Shown here: in pieces, positions 9,116 to 17,110 of the stretch
Numbering within the stretch: the first letter of the stretch is position 1
Layout of the letters: the number at the start of each line of letters is the position of its first letter
NCBI GenBank assembly: GCA_946479075.1
Contig: CAMLDT010000009.1
Span: 1-33,777 of the forward strand
Reading direction: 5' to 3'
Length of the DNA: 33,777 nt
Source: an uncultured Polaromonas sp.
Lineage (GTDB): Bacteria; Pseudomonadota; Gammaproteobacteria; Burkholderiales; Burkholderiaceae
Made by a program: the position numbers and the translations under genes
The notes under the pieces: model-generated
Databases searched by the model: none
Seen by the model: the letters and a program-made list of their open reading frames with translations, nothing else
What the model was told of the DNA's origin: nothing

Positions 9116-9140
9116 GAAAGGCCCCTTCTGGGGTCCTTTC
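9116..9140 (+). terminator. hairpin after pilA, probable terminator
   Basis: GAAAGGCCCC (9116-9125) pairs with GGGG-T-CCTTTC (9130-9140), one bulged T, across a 4-base loop. It starts 11 bases after the pilA stop. The following T-tract is weak, so it may act mainly as a 3' stabilising hairpin or as a leaky terminator. Confidence 0.6.
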
Positions 9141-9157
9141 GCAACTTCGGAATATTG

Positions 9158-9478
9158 ATGTTCACCTTATTTCACGGTGCGCGAAACTCAGAGATAGAAA
9201 AATTTGCCGTTGACTTGGCAGCTCAGCTTGCTAAACGCTATCCTCCAGCCTTGGACAGCCAGCTTGGAAAACGCCCCTCCGTTAATCGTCTGGCACGAAT
9301 CACCGAAGATGCCTGTGCGAAGGCTGTAGTCTTCTATCAAGCCAAAAGGTTGGGTTGGTTTGGGAAGGCGCGTTTAGGAAACCATTTCCGATGGGCGCTC
9401 GCGGAACTTGGATATACCAAAGAGTTTGTTGATTTTGCGACCGAAGCAGTGATTGTTCACATCAGCCGCAAGCGCTGA
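9158..9478 (+). CDS. uncharacterised small protein downstream of pilA
   Basis: I cannot assign a function to this 107-residue protein. It is rich in Ala, Lys and Arg, has no membrane helix or signal peptide, and looks like an all-alpha soluble protein. A central stretch (KRPSVNRLARITEDACAKAV) and a GNHFRWAL segment look like conserved family cores. The frame is open further upstream to 9056 inside pilA, but the ATG at 9158 is chosen because the upstream part overlaps pilA and its terminator hairpin. It lies 17 bases beyond that hairpin on the same strand, so it may be expressed by read-through from pilA. Confidence 0.6.
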   Translation: MFTLFHGARNSEIEKFAVDLAAQLAKRYPPALDSQLGKRPSVNRLARITEDACAKAVVFYQAKRLGWFGKARLGNHFRWALAELGYTKEFVDFATEAVIVHISRKR

Positions 9479-9640
9479 CAAAGAAACACTGTGAGCCTGA
9501 ATTGCTCTCCTGTATTGCTAGCATGGTTTAATCGTTGCTAAGCCAAACAAGTAGCTACTGCAAACAATGGATGAGTGCATCGCATGCCGTTGGCCGCTCC
9601 CGGCGCCGGCCTTTGCTGAAGATATCCTCGATAAGTGGAT

Positions 9641-10318
9641 TCAGTTTCGCTGATCAGCGCGCAGCATGTGCTGCTTTTCCTCGAACCACGGGTTGGAATA
9701 GTCACAAGTCGTGAACTCGTTGAAATACGGGCCGCCGCTGGTGTAATGCACATTGGCGACGTCCGCGCGTTGCTTGTCGTAGCCGACAAGATGGTTCCAG
9801 CTGGCTGGCAACTCACCGATCAAGCCGTCATCATGCAGCCATTTGAATTGATGCAGTTCGAGACCGCTGGCGCCATTGACGAATTCCGGTGAGAGTGCCC
9901 GGCACTTTGCATTGTTGAAGAGCATCACGCTTGACCAGTTTTTCTTGCCGTAGGCGGTCTGCTTTTCATTGTGAAATTTGGAGGACTCCAAGGGAACATG
10001 GTTGTGTTTGACACACATTACTGCGTAACGTTCGTCGCGCAGCGCCCACAATTTTGCAATGTCGTCTTGTACCAGCATATCGCAATCCATGAAAAGCGAC
10101 CAGCCTTCATAATTGCTCAGATGCGGGGTGAGAAAACGGGAGAATGAAAAATCAGTTGACTGAAGCGGATCCCGCGTTCGCCACATCAATTCTTTCAGGT
10201 TGTTCAATGCCAGCGGGATGAAGCTCACCGGCTGCGACGAGCGTGCAAGGATGCTGTGGGTCAATACATGCCAAGCCACCGTCTCCCGAGGGTCAAAGCC
10301 GATGAAAACGCGGATCAT
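9641..10318 (-). CDS. DxD-motif glycosyltransferase
   Basis: This 225-residue soluble protein looks like a GT-A-fold glycosyltransferase of the GT8-like kind. The N-terminus (IRVFIGFDPRE) is the nucleotide-sugar-binding strand-loop, and D78-C-D80 in LFMDCDML is the metal-binding DxD motif. Later segments (MLFNNAKCR, WNHLVGYD, VHYTSGGP) match the acceptor and product loops of such enzymes. Its ATG overlaps the stop of the upstream membrane-protein gene (ATGA at 10315-10318), so the two are one unit. Because pilA and a PglL-like ligase gene flank this unit, it may add a sugar to the pilin glycan; LPS or capsule are alternatives. Confidence 0.82.
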   Translation of the reverse strand: MIRVFIGFDPRETVAWHVLTHSILARSSQPVSFIPLALNNLKELMWRTRDPLQSTDFSFSRFLTPHLSNYEGWSLFMDCDMLVQDDIAKLWALRDERYAVMCVKHNHVPLESSKFHNEKQTAYGKKNWSSVMLFNNAKCRALSPEFVNGASGLELHQFKWLHDDGLIGELPASWNHLVGYDKQRADVANVHYTSGGPYFNEFTTCDYSNPWFEEKQHMLRADQRN

Positions 10319-10806
10319 GAAGGCTTTCCCCCTGATTCAATAGGCGCAGGAAATTCCATGAAAACCTGTTTGATATACGCAGACGTGTAGATTCCGTAAA
10401 CGATGGCGAAATCGAGCAGGCCGCAGCTTGCCAACAAGAGCTCAGGCCGCCGCCACACGTCGGCGTGCCATAAAAACCACCCCAGCAGCCCCAGGTTGAT
10501 AAGGGCTGTCGCAGCCAGAATTTCGCGTCCATGGCGCCAGACAAACCTCAAGATCGCACCAGCAGATGGGTGCCGGGAAAAGCCGGCGTACGCCAGGAAG
10601 AGTACGGGCGCTTCGAGAAGCAGCACAGCGGCGGAGAGACTGTTGCTGGCCAGCTGAACGGCATCAGGCGATCTGCGCGAAGCGAGGGTGATGATGAGAA
10701 GAACCCAGTGACGTCCCAGAAACGCCATCGCAAGCCACAAAGGGACGGGGATGCTCAAGACGCCGAAGCGATTGACATTCAGGTAGCGTTCGTCCATTTC
10801 AGCCAT
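10315..10806 (-). CDS. DUF2919-like inner-membrane protein
   Basis: This is a membrane protein of about 163 residues with four predicted hydrophobic segments; the N-terminal part (RFGVLSIPVPLWLAMAFLGR) resembles DUF2919/YfeZ proteins. The biochemical role is unknown. The frame is open upstream to 10872, but the ATG at 10806 is preferred: homologs begin near DERYLNVNRFG, and the longer form would add a Gly-rich stretch that overlaps the divergent gene. The gene precedes and overlaps the glycosyltransferase gene by 4 bases, so a joint role in glycan assembly or export is possible. The family call is from memory of its pattern and is moderately sure. Confidence 0.65.
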   Translation of the reverse strand: MAEMDERYLNVNRFGVLSIPVPLWLAMAFLGRHWVLLIITLASRRSPDAVQLASNSLSAAVLLLEAPVLFLAYAGFSRHPSAGAILRFVWRHGREILAATALINLGLLGWFLWHADVWRRPELLLASCGLLDFAIVYGIYTSAYIKQVFMEFPAPIESGGKPS

Positions 10807-10837
10807 GGTCAAATATAGCTCAAGAGATCCTGTACCC

Positions 10838-12415
10838 ATGTCGCCGCCCGCCTCTGATCCAGCGCCCTTCATCGGCTCCCTTCCCGGCTTGAAGCCGTTG
10901 CCCGCGAACGCGCATATTCGACGACTGGCGCAAGGGCTGGCGACGGCTGTCCTGATTGCGCCTTGGGTGATGCCATTTGCAGGTCATCCTTCCCCGGCGG
11001 TGTGGCCGTCGTTGACCACGGCCTTTTGCGCTGGCGCACTGCTGATGCTTTTTGCATGGGCTCCTTTTGTCCTCAGCGCGGACGCGATGCGTCGCGGGTG
11101 GATCGTTGCTGCCGTCCTTAGCGCGGCAATGGGGGCTGTGCAATATTTCGGCTTCAGTGAGTTTTTTGTTCCCTGGCTAAACCAGACACGCCCCGCAGAG
11201 GCTTTTGGCAACCTTCGCCAGCGCAATCAATTTGCAAGCCTGATGGGTATCGGTCTTGTGGCTCTGATCTGGCATCAAGGGAAAGGCGCTGTCAAGTACC
11301 TGCCGTTGCTGTTGATCCTTCTGGCGCTGGGCAACGCCGCATCAAGTTCGCGGACCGGCACATTGGAGTGGCTGGCGGTGTTGCTGGTCGCGCTTGTTTA
11401 TTCCGGGTGGAAACTGAGCGGGCCCACCCGCCGGGCGCTGTTTGCCTTCTCCGCGTATCTGTTCTGGGCGCTGATTCTGCCGTGGCTGCTGGCGGTGTTG
11501 ACGGGGACTCACGCAAGCGGACTCGCTGCGCGTTTCGAGGAGGCCCCAGGCTGCGCGAGTCGTCTTGCGTTGTGGTCCAACGTAATTACCCTGATCGGGC
11601 AAAAGCCGTGGTTCGGCTGGGGCTGGGGTGAGCTCGATTATGCGCACTACATGACTCTGTACCCGGGCGAGCGGTTTTGCGACATTCTGGACAATGCGCA
11701 CAACCTGCCTCTGCACCTGGCGGTGGAGCTGGGCGTCCCGTTCGCCGCGATGATATGCACTGTCTTGGCCTGGTTGGTGTGGCATGCCCGGCCTTGGCGG
11801 GAAACCGATCCTGCGCGCCAGATGGCTTGGGCTGTACTGGCGCTCATCGGATTGCACAGCCTTCTGGAGTATCCGCTGTGGTACGGACCGTTTCAGATGG
11901 CTGTCGGCCTTTCCGTCTACCTGCTCTGGATCACCCGGAACCGTACTGATGACAGGATGGAGGTCGCGCGATCGCATCAAAGGAGGGCAGGTGTTGCCAG
12001 GCCGCTTGCTGCCGTCGCAGGCGCTTTCACACTTGCGGCCGTGGTGTATGCGGCTTGGGACTACCATCGCGTCAGTCAAATCTATCTTCCGCCTGCGCAA
12101 CGCGATCCTGCCTACCGCGAGAACACCCTCGAAAAAATCAGCGCCACACGCCTGTTTCGAAGGCAGGCGGAATTTGCGGCGCTGAGCCTCACCCCGCTGA
12201 CGCCTGCCAATGCGCTGCAAATGTACGATCAGAGCAGCCAGCTTTTGCATTTTTCGCCCGAACCGAGGGTGATCGAAAAGGTGATAGAAAGTGCCGTCAT
12301 GTTGCGGCGGGACGATCAAGCGCTACTGCATCTGGCGCGTTATCGCGCGGCCTTTCCACAAAACCACGCGAAATGGCGTGCTGCCCTTGGCATCACCGAC
12401 ACCGCCACAAACTGA
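10838..12415 (+). CDS. PglL/Wzy-like O-oligosaccharyltransferase
   Basis: This is a polytopic inner-membrane protein of about 525 residues with ten or more hydrophobic helices. It has the features of the O-antigen ligase/PglL family: a LRQRNQFASL segment in a membrane-proximal loop, the large periplasmic loop with DNAHNLPLHLAVELG carrying the catalytic-type His, and a soluble C-terminal TPR-like tail as in Wzy_C/PglL_A proteins. PglL/TfpO members move glycans from undecaprenyl-pyrophosphate to pilin Ser or Thr in the periplasm. An alternative ATG at 10805 overlaps the divergent DUF2919-like gene start; 10838 is preferred because the extra residues are not domain-like. Location near pilA makes pilin the likely acceptor. 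Confidence 0.83.
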   Translation: MSPPASDPAPFIGSLPGLKPLPANAHIRRLAQGLATAVLIAPWVMPFAGHPSPAVWPSLTTAFCAGALLMLFAWAPFVLSADAMRRGWIVAAVLSAAMGAVQYFGFSEFFVPWLNQTRPAEAFGNLRQRNQFASLMGIGLVALIWHQGKGAVKYLPLLLILLALGNAASSSRTGTLEWLAVLLVALVYSGWKLSGPTRRALFAFSAYLFWALILPWLLAVLTGTHASGLAARFEEAPGCASRLALWSNVITLIGQKPWFGWGWGELDYAHYMTLYPGERFCDILDNAHNLPLHLAVELGVPFAAMICTVLAWLVWHARPWRETDPARQMAWAVLALIGLHSLLEYPLWYGPFQMAVGLSVYLLWITRNRTDDRMEVARSHQRRAGVARPLAAVAGAFTLAAVVYAAWDYHRVSQIYLPPAQRDPAYRENTLEKISATRLFRRQAEFAALSLTPLTPANALQMYDQSSQLLHFSPEPRVIEKVIESAVMLRRDDQALLHLARYRAAFPQNHAKWRAALGITDTATN

Positions 12416-12426
12416 GGGCCGCACGC

Positions 12427-12915
12427 TCAGCTGCCCACGACGAAACTTCCCGATTTGCCGCCATGTTTTTCGAGAAGCTTGACATCGCTGATCACCATGG
12501 CACGGTCCACCGCCTTGCACATGTCATAGATGGTGAGCAGCGCGACCTGCACGGCGGTCAAGGCCTCCATTTCGACCCCCGTCGGCCCAACGGTTTCAAC
12601 CGTGGCCAGGCAACGAATGCTGGCACTGGCGGCATCGGGTGTGAACTCAAGCGCCACATGTGTCAAGGCCAGGGGGTGGCACAAGGGAATCAGCTCGCTG
12701 GTTCTTTTGGCAGCCATGATGCCGGCGATCCGCGCAATGCCCAGCACATCCCCTTTTTTTGCGGTTCCTTCGAGGATGATGGCCAGGGTGGCAGCATTCA
12801 TGACAATCAGGCCTTGCGCAACGGCGACCCGGTGCGTGGCAGTTTTGGCGGCTACATTCACCATATGGGCTTGGCCCTGGGCGTCGAAATGTGTGAGAGG
12901 GGACGTCGTGGTCAT
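12427..12915 (-). CDS. moaC: cyclic pyranopterin monophosphate synthase
   Basis: This 162-residue enzyme of molybdenum-cofactor synthesis converts the MoaA product into cyclic pyranopterin monophosphate. All family motifs are visible: [22 protein letters not shown] and DMCKAVDR. By alignment with E. coli MoaC the active-site residues are K54, H80, D131 and K134. The length is normal. The gene stands alone on the - strand; its stop lies 11 bases from the convergent PglL-like gene, and 41 bases separate its start from the divergent TfpX/TfpZ-like gene. There is no sign of other moa genes, so it appears to be a stand-alone housekeeping gene caught within the pilin locus. Confidence 0.97.
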   Translation of the reverse strand: MTTTSPLTHFDAQGQAHMVNVAAKTATHRVAVAQGLIVMNAATLAIILEGTAKKGDVLGIARIAGIMAAKRTSELIPLCHPLALTHVALEFTPDAASASIRCLATVETVGPTGVEMEALTAVQVALLTIYDMCKAVDRAMVISDVKLLEKHGGKSGSFVVGS

Positions 12916-12956
12916 ACTGTTACGAAACCTTTACAAGCATCCTTCATCATAAGAGC

Positions 12957-13748
12957 ATGTCTGCCATGACCCTGTCCATGTCAAGTCCGATAAAAAGCCG
13001 CTTCTACGCAGCAGGTGTTCATTTGACGATCAGTCTGGTGTTGGCTGCGGCCGCAGCAGGGCTGGTGTTCGGTCTCTGGTACCCCTACCCCTACCGGGAA
13101 ATATCCGGCGGGCGCGAGCTGTTCTTTATCGTGATTTCAGTGGACGTGGTCATGGGCCCGCTGTTGACGCTGACCATTTTCAATCGCAGGAAACCTGCCC
13201 GGGAATTGCGCCGCGATTTGACTGTCATAGGCGTGCTGCAAATCACAGCGCTTGTGTACGGGCTGTGGACCGTTTCTGTAGCCCGGCCCGTGCATCTTGT
13301 CTTCGAGCTGGACCGGTTTCGCGTCGTGCATGCCATCGAGGTGCCTGACGATGAGCTGACTCAGGCCCCGCCCGGATTGCAGCGCCTGCCATGGACCGGT
13401 CCAACCCTGCTGTCGATGCGGCCGTTGCAGCCGGGCAAGGAAAAGATCGACATGACTCTGGCCGCCTTGAGTGGCCTGCCTTTGGGGGCGCGCCCGGCAC
13501 TTTGGCAGGAGTACGCCCAAGGCAAGTCACAGATCATCGCCGCGGCGAAACCGCTGGACAACCTGAAAGCCCGCTTTCCCGCGCAGACCAAAGCCATCAA
13601 CGCTGCGCTGAAATCGAGCGCAGGTGCCGGCCTTTCTGCTGCGTCACTGGGCTATCTTCCCATGGCGGGGCGCGACAAGTACTGGACAGCCTTGCTCGAT
13701 CTCAACACCACCGAGGTGATCGCCTTTGTTCCCATCGACTCCTTTTAA
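12957..13748 (+). CDS. TfpX/TfpZ-type pilin accessory protein
   Basis: This 263-residue protein has three membrane helices in its first 110 residues (about 16-38, 48-70 and 90-108) and a periplasmic C-terminal domain. The order and motifs (FGLWYPYPYREISGG, VDVVMGPLLTLTIFN, and a late YLPMAGR) match TfpX/TfpZ-family proteins. Family members are needed for normal surface display of certain pilins in Pseudomonas and are found beside pilA in many betaproteobacteria. ATG codons at 12966 and 12975 are alternative starts. This supports the view that the pilA upstream is of the type requiring an accessory factor. The neighbouring protease gene follows 16 bases after its stop. Confidence 0.85.
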   Translation: MSAMTLSMSSPIKSRFYAAGVHLTISLVLAAAAAGLVFGLWYPYPYREISGGRELFFIVISVDVVMGPLLTLTIFNRRKPARELRRDLTVIGVLQITALVYGLWTVSVARPVHLVFELDRFRVVHAIEVPDDELTQAPPGLQRLPWTGPTLLSMRPLQPGKEKIDMTLAALSGLPLGARPALWQEYAQGKSQIIAAAKPLDNLKARFPAQTKAINAALKSSAGAGLSAASLGYLPMAGRDKYWTALLDLNTTEVIAFVPIDSF

Positions 13749-13764
13749 GGTTTGGGCATCAAAA

Positions 13765-15324
13765 ATGCCTTCCGCCCACGCCAGGATTGCGCTGGCAGCT
13801 ATATTTTTAATAGCGTCCACCGGGCTTTCCCAGGCGCAGGCACCGGTTCGTCCCAGCGGGTCCCTGCCTGCGCTTGGCGATACTTCCGAGCTTTCGGTCA
13901 GCGCCGAAAGGCGCTTGGGGGACCGCGTTGCCAGCAGCATTTACCGTGATCCGGATTACCTGGATGACCCGGTGCTTGGCGACTACCTGCAGGGCATCTG
14001 GCAACCACTGATGACGGCCGCGCGTGCGCGTGGGGAAATGAGTGTCGAGCTCGAAGAGCGCTTCGCGTGGGACGTCATGCTGATCCGCAACCGGACGGTG
14101 AACGCGTTTGCCTTGCCCGGGGGTTATCTGGGTGTGCACCTGGGGCTGATCAGCGTGGTGGAAAGCCGGGATGAACTGGCCTCGGTGCTGGCGCACGAAT
14201 TGAGCCACGTAACCCAGCGCCATATCTCGCGCCTGATGAGCAAGCAGAGCCAGCAAATGCCCTGGCTGCTGGCGGCCATGATTCTGGGCATGATGGCGGC
14301 CAGCAAGAATCCGGATGCCGCCAACGCGGCGATTGCCGGCGGGCAGGCGCTGGCGGTACAAAACCAGCTCAATTTCTCGCGCGACATGGAGCGCGAGGCG
14401 GACCGCATCGGCTTTGGTGTGATGGCCGACGCCGGCTACGACAGGCGGGGCTTCGCCTCCATGTTCGACAAGCTGCAACAAGCTTCCCGGCTCAACGACA
14501 ACGGCTCCTACCCCTATCTGCGCAGCCATCCGCTGACCACCGAGCGTATTGGCGAGGCCAAAAGCCGCTTGCAACTGGAAGGTCCGGCGGCCCCCGCCGT
14601 TTCTGCCTCAGCCAGCGAGGCCCGCATGGTTCACGCCATGATGGCCGGGCGGGCCCGCTTTCTGGGTGATGCCAGTGTGGAGGCCCTGCGTCAACTGCTG
14701 GACGAGGCGCAGCGGGTTCCCTCGTCGGCAACGGCGTCCCTGACCGCGCGCCAGGCAGGCGCCCTATATGCGGGCGCACTGGCCGCCGCGCAACTGCGTG
14801 AGCACGGCCGGGCGCGCGAACTGGCCGACAGGCTGAAAGCAGCGGCCGCCGCCCATGCCGCCATGGCCCCGGTGGTGGACATGCTGTCGCTGGAGCTGGA
14901 CATCGCAGCGGGTCGCGCGGCGCAGGCCGCAACACTTGCCGACACACACAGCCGCGCGGCAATTTTGCTGCAGTCGCAGGCGGATCTGGGGGCCGGGCGG
15001 CCGCAGGCTGTTTCAGACCGCCTGCAAAGCTGGGTCAGTGTTCACCCCAAAGACGCGCTGGCCTGGCAATTGCTGGCAACGGCGCAGGGCCAGCAGGGCC
15101 AGACGCTCAGGGCCATCCGTTCTGACGCGGAAAGCCGCGTTGCCCAGCTTGACTACGGCGCGGCGCGCGACCGGTTTCGGGCCGCCCAGGACCTGATGCG
15201 CAGCGGGCGCGACACCGGCTCGGGGGCCAGCGCCCACATCGACGGCTCGATCATCGACACCCGTGCGCGCGAGATCGACCAGTTACTTCGGGAACAGGCG
15301 CTCCAGGAGAAACTCGATCGCTAG
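13765..15324 (+). CDS. periplasmic M48 metalloprotease, BepA-like
   Basis: This 519-residue protein resembles BepA/YfgC, a periplasmic zinc protease and chaperone for beta-barrel assembly. A signal peptide (residues 1-26, ending SQAQA) precedes the M48 domain. The zinc site is H144-E-L-S-H148 with a downstream EREADRIG glutamate. The C-terminal half (about 290-500) is Ala/Leu-rich and helical, like the TPR-containing tail of BepA. The ATG at 13765 is chosen over one at 13726 because it gives a clean signal peptide, while the longer form overlaps the previous gene. Its 3' end overlaps the convergent holin-like gene by 42 bases. Confidence 0.92.
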   Translation: MPSAHARIALAAIFLIASTGLSQAQAPVRPSGSLPALGDTSELSVSAERRLGDRVASSIYRDPDYLDDPVLGDYLQGIWQPLMTAARARGEMSVELEERFAWDVMLIRNRTVNAFALPGGYLGVHLGLISVVESRDELASVLAHELSHVTQRHISRLMSKQSQQMPWLLAAMILGMMAASKNPDAANAAIAGGQALAVQNQLNFSRDMEREADRIGFGVMADAGYDRRGFASMFDKLQQASRLNDNGSYPYLRSHPLTTERIGEAKSRLQLEGPAAPAVSASASEARMVHAMMAGRARFLGDASVEALRQLLDEAQRVPSSATASLTARQAGALYAGALAAAQLREHGRARELADRLKAAAAAHAAMAPVVDMLSLELDIAAGRAAQAATLADTHSRAAILLQSQADLGAGRPQAVSDRLQSWVSVHPKDALAWQLLATAQGQQGQTLRAIRSDAESRVAQLDYGAARDRFRAAQDLMRSGRDTGSGASAHIDGSIIDTRAREIDQLLREQALQEKLDR

Positions 15325-15633
15325 CTGCAGCACCGAGTAGATCAGCGAGCCGATCAGCGCCGCCACAAACCCGGTGACGTGCAGGCCGCTGAGCAGGCTG
15401 GCAGCCGCCCAGAACATCAGCGCGTTGATGACGAACAGGAACAGTCCGAGCGTGACCAGTGTCACCGGCAGTGTGAGCAGGATCAGGATCGGGCGCACCA
15501 CGGTATTGAGCGCGCCCAGCACCGCTGCTGCAAGCAGGGCCGCCGGGAAGCTGGTCACGGTCACGCCGGAATAGAGATACGCCACCGCCAGCAGCGCGGC
15601 CGCACTGAAAAGCCACTTGATGATGAGTTTCAT
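15283..15633 (-). CDS. phage-holin-family (4_2) membrane protein
   Basis: This 116-residue protein is almost entirely hydrophobic with four predicted membrane helices and short turns. The pattern (GALNTVVRPILILLTLPVT, then a GLFLFVINALMFW segment) matches the 'phage holin family 4' proteins, which despite the name are common chromosomal proteins of unknown role. The frame is open upstream to 16065 but those residues are charged and low-complexity antisense sequence; the ATG at 15633 starts directly in the first helix (MKLIIKWLF). Its last 14 codons lie opposite the end of the protease gene. There are no phage neighbours, so a lysis role is not suggested. Confidence 0.85.
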   Translation of the reverse strand: MKLIIKWLFSAAALLAVAYLYSGVTVTSFPAALLAAAVLGALNTVVRPILILLTLPVTLVTLGLFLFVINALMFWAAASLLSGLHVTGFVAALIGSLIYSVLQLAIEFLLERLFPK

Positions 15634-15710
15634 GGCGCAAGAATAGCACCGCGACCGGCCCGCCGTGGCCAGAAAATGCTGCGGGCAGGCCGGTGCGTGA
15701 CTGGCGGGGT

Positions 15711-16160
15711 TCAGTCCGCGGCCAGCAGCATGCCGGTGCCGGCCACCACAGCGGCGTAACTCCACACGCCCTGCACCTCCTGCGGCTGCTGGCGCGTGAC
15801 GGGCTGCAGGTCCTGGCCCAGCTTGGGTCGGCGTGCGTCCAGCACCCTTCCTGAACCGTATTGGGTCATCAGGGCGTCCGTGAGTTCGCACAGCGGCCCG
15901 CTGGCCACCTGCGTGATGACGGCATCGCCCGGGCCCTGAAGCAGGGGAACCACCTGGGAGAAAACCTTCTCCGCCCATTTGCCGCGCCAGCTCTGGCGTG
16001 CACTGTTGGTGACCCATTTGCTCACGTGGTGGGTCACGCGGGGCGCGCAACCGACCACAATCCACCGCGTGGGTGTGCGTGCCTCGCTGGATGGCAGCAT
16101 GGGCGTCAGCATCTTCAGTGCGTACGCGGCCTCATCGATGTAAACAATCATGTTGTCCAT
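15711..16160 (-). CDS. uncharacterised protein downstream of TerC
   Basis: This 149-residue protein is unassigned. It begins MDNMIVYIDEAAYALKML, which forms a beta-strand and a helix, and continues with a basic centre (RVTHHVSKWVTNSARQSWR) and an Ala/Gly-rich hydrophobic tail of about 15 residues that may touch or cross the membrane. A strong AAGGAG at 16167-16172 sits six bases before the ATG and fixes the start; a longer reading to 16232 has no ribosome site. The gene is 81 bases downstream of the TerC gene on the same strand and may be under the same riboswitch. I think it is a Burkholderiales-restricted conserved protein. Confidence 0.75.
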   Translation of the reverse strand: MDNMIVYIDEAAYALKMLTPMLPSSEARTPTRWIVVGCAPRVTHHVSKWVTNSARQSWRGKWAEKVFSQVVPLLQGPGDAVITQVASGPLCELTDALMTQYGSGRVLDARRPKLGQDLQPVTRQQPQEVQGVWSYAAVVAGTGMLLAAD

Positions 16161-16241
16161 AAAGTTCTCCTTGGTTTTACGTGCTATGCGGACTCTCTGG
16201 TTGCGAAAACAGACGCCTTGCAGCGCCTGCACTTGCTCGGC

Positions 16242-16970
16242 TTATTCAGTGACCAATTTGTCGCCGGCGTTGGACTTGGCGCGGCGGGTCGCCCACCAGC
16301 CTGCGCCCAGCACGCCGGCAATGGCCACGGCGTAGGTGACCCAGCGGGCCAGGGTGTGCATGTTGTCGGCGCTGGCGAGCGAGTCCGGTCCACCGTAGAT
16401 CGGGTCAAGCAGTGCCTCGCCGACGATCATCTTGGCGGCTGTCAGGGCCAGTACAGCGGCACCGATGTTGATGATGATGGGGAAGCGTTCAACCAGCTTG
16501 AGCACCACGGTGCTGCCGAAAACCACGATGGGCACGCTCACCAGCAGGCCGATGACCACCAGGCCAAAGTCGCCGTGGGCGGCGCCGGCCACACCGAGCA
16601 CGTTGTCAATGCCCATCAGGGCATCGGCCACCACAATGGTTTTCATCGCGCCCCAGAAGGTGCTGGCCGCGGGGCCGGTGTGCTCCTTGTCGCCGGTGTC
16701 GGCCAGCAGCTTGTAGGCAATCCAGAGCAGGCCCAGGCCGCCGACCAGCATCAGGCCCGGGATTTTGAGGAGCCAGACCACGCCGATGGTCATGATCGAG
16801 CGCACGGCAATGGCACCCACCGCCCCCCAGGCGATGGCTTTTTTCTGCAGATGGGGCGGCAGGTTGCGTGCGGCCAGGGCGATCACGATGGCGTTGTCGC
16901 CGGCCAGCACGAGGTCAATCAGGACGATGGCCAGCAGGGCGGTCCACCAGGGCGCAGAGAAAAGTTCCAT
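16242..16970 (-). CDS. TerC-family membrane protein, likely manganese exporter
   Basis: This 242-residue inner-membrane protein has seven hydrophobic segments. The TerC signature is plain: LIDLVLAGDNAIVIALAA in helix 1-2 with the conserved Asp pair, and a second VVADALMGIDNVLGVAGAA motif with Asp in the second half. TerC proteins such as Alx and YkoY export Mn2+ or help metalate exported proteins. A GGAG at 16981-16984 precedes the ATG by 10 bases. Upstream lies a strong yybP-ykoY riboswitch candidate, which directly supports manganese-induced expression. The next gene downstream (15711-16160) may be co-transcribed. The exact substrate is inferred from the riboswitch and the family. Confidence 0.93.
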   Translation of the reverse strand: MELFSAPWWTALLAIVLIDLVLAGDNAIVIALAARNLPPHLQKKAIAWGAVGAIAVRSIMTIGVVWLLKIPGLMLVGGLGLLWIAYKLLADTGDKEHTGPAASTFWGAMKTIVVADALMGIDNVLGVAGAAHGDFGLVVIGLLVSVPIVVFGSTVVLKLVERFPIIINIGAAVLALTAAKMIVGEALLDPIYGGPDSLASADNMHTLARWVTYAVAIAGVLGAGWWATRRAKSNAGDKLVTE

Positions 16971-17002
16971 GTTTCACAGACTCCAAAATCGAGTGTCAAC
17001 GT

Positions 17003-17024
17003 GGAAATCCGCAGGCGGATTTCC
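17003..17024 (-). promoter_or_regulatory. hairpin in the terC leader
   Basis: GGAAATCCG and CGGATTTCC form a perfect 9-base stem with a 4-base loop. It lies between the riboswitch aptamer and the terC start, about 33 bases before the ATG. No clear T-run follows, so it may be part of a translational expression platform rather than a plain terminator. Confidence 0.5.
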
Positions 17025-17110
17025 GGCTTCGTCGAAACCTGGGGTCTGTGGGTGGATGCAGCTTGCGGAAGGGCTGCGAACGCCTCGATCAAACCCATGC
17101 AGGTTTCAAT

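Noticed and set aside
9479..9640. Small RNA or tRNA in the gap after the 9158 gene.
   Set aside because: No cloverleaf or stable hairpin with a T-run was visible.
12055..12969. A 304-codon + strand frame opposite moaC and part of the PglL-like gene.
   Set aside because: moaC has all its catalytic motifs on the - strand, and this frame has no recognisable domain.
15283..15633. A prophage lysis gene, suggested by the holin family name.
   Set aside because: No other phage genes, integrase or attachment sites are nearby; the family is common in bacterial chromosomes.
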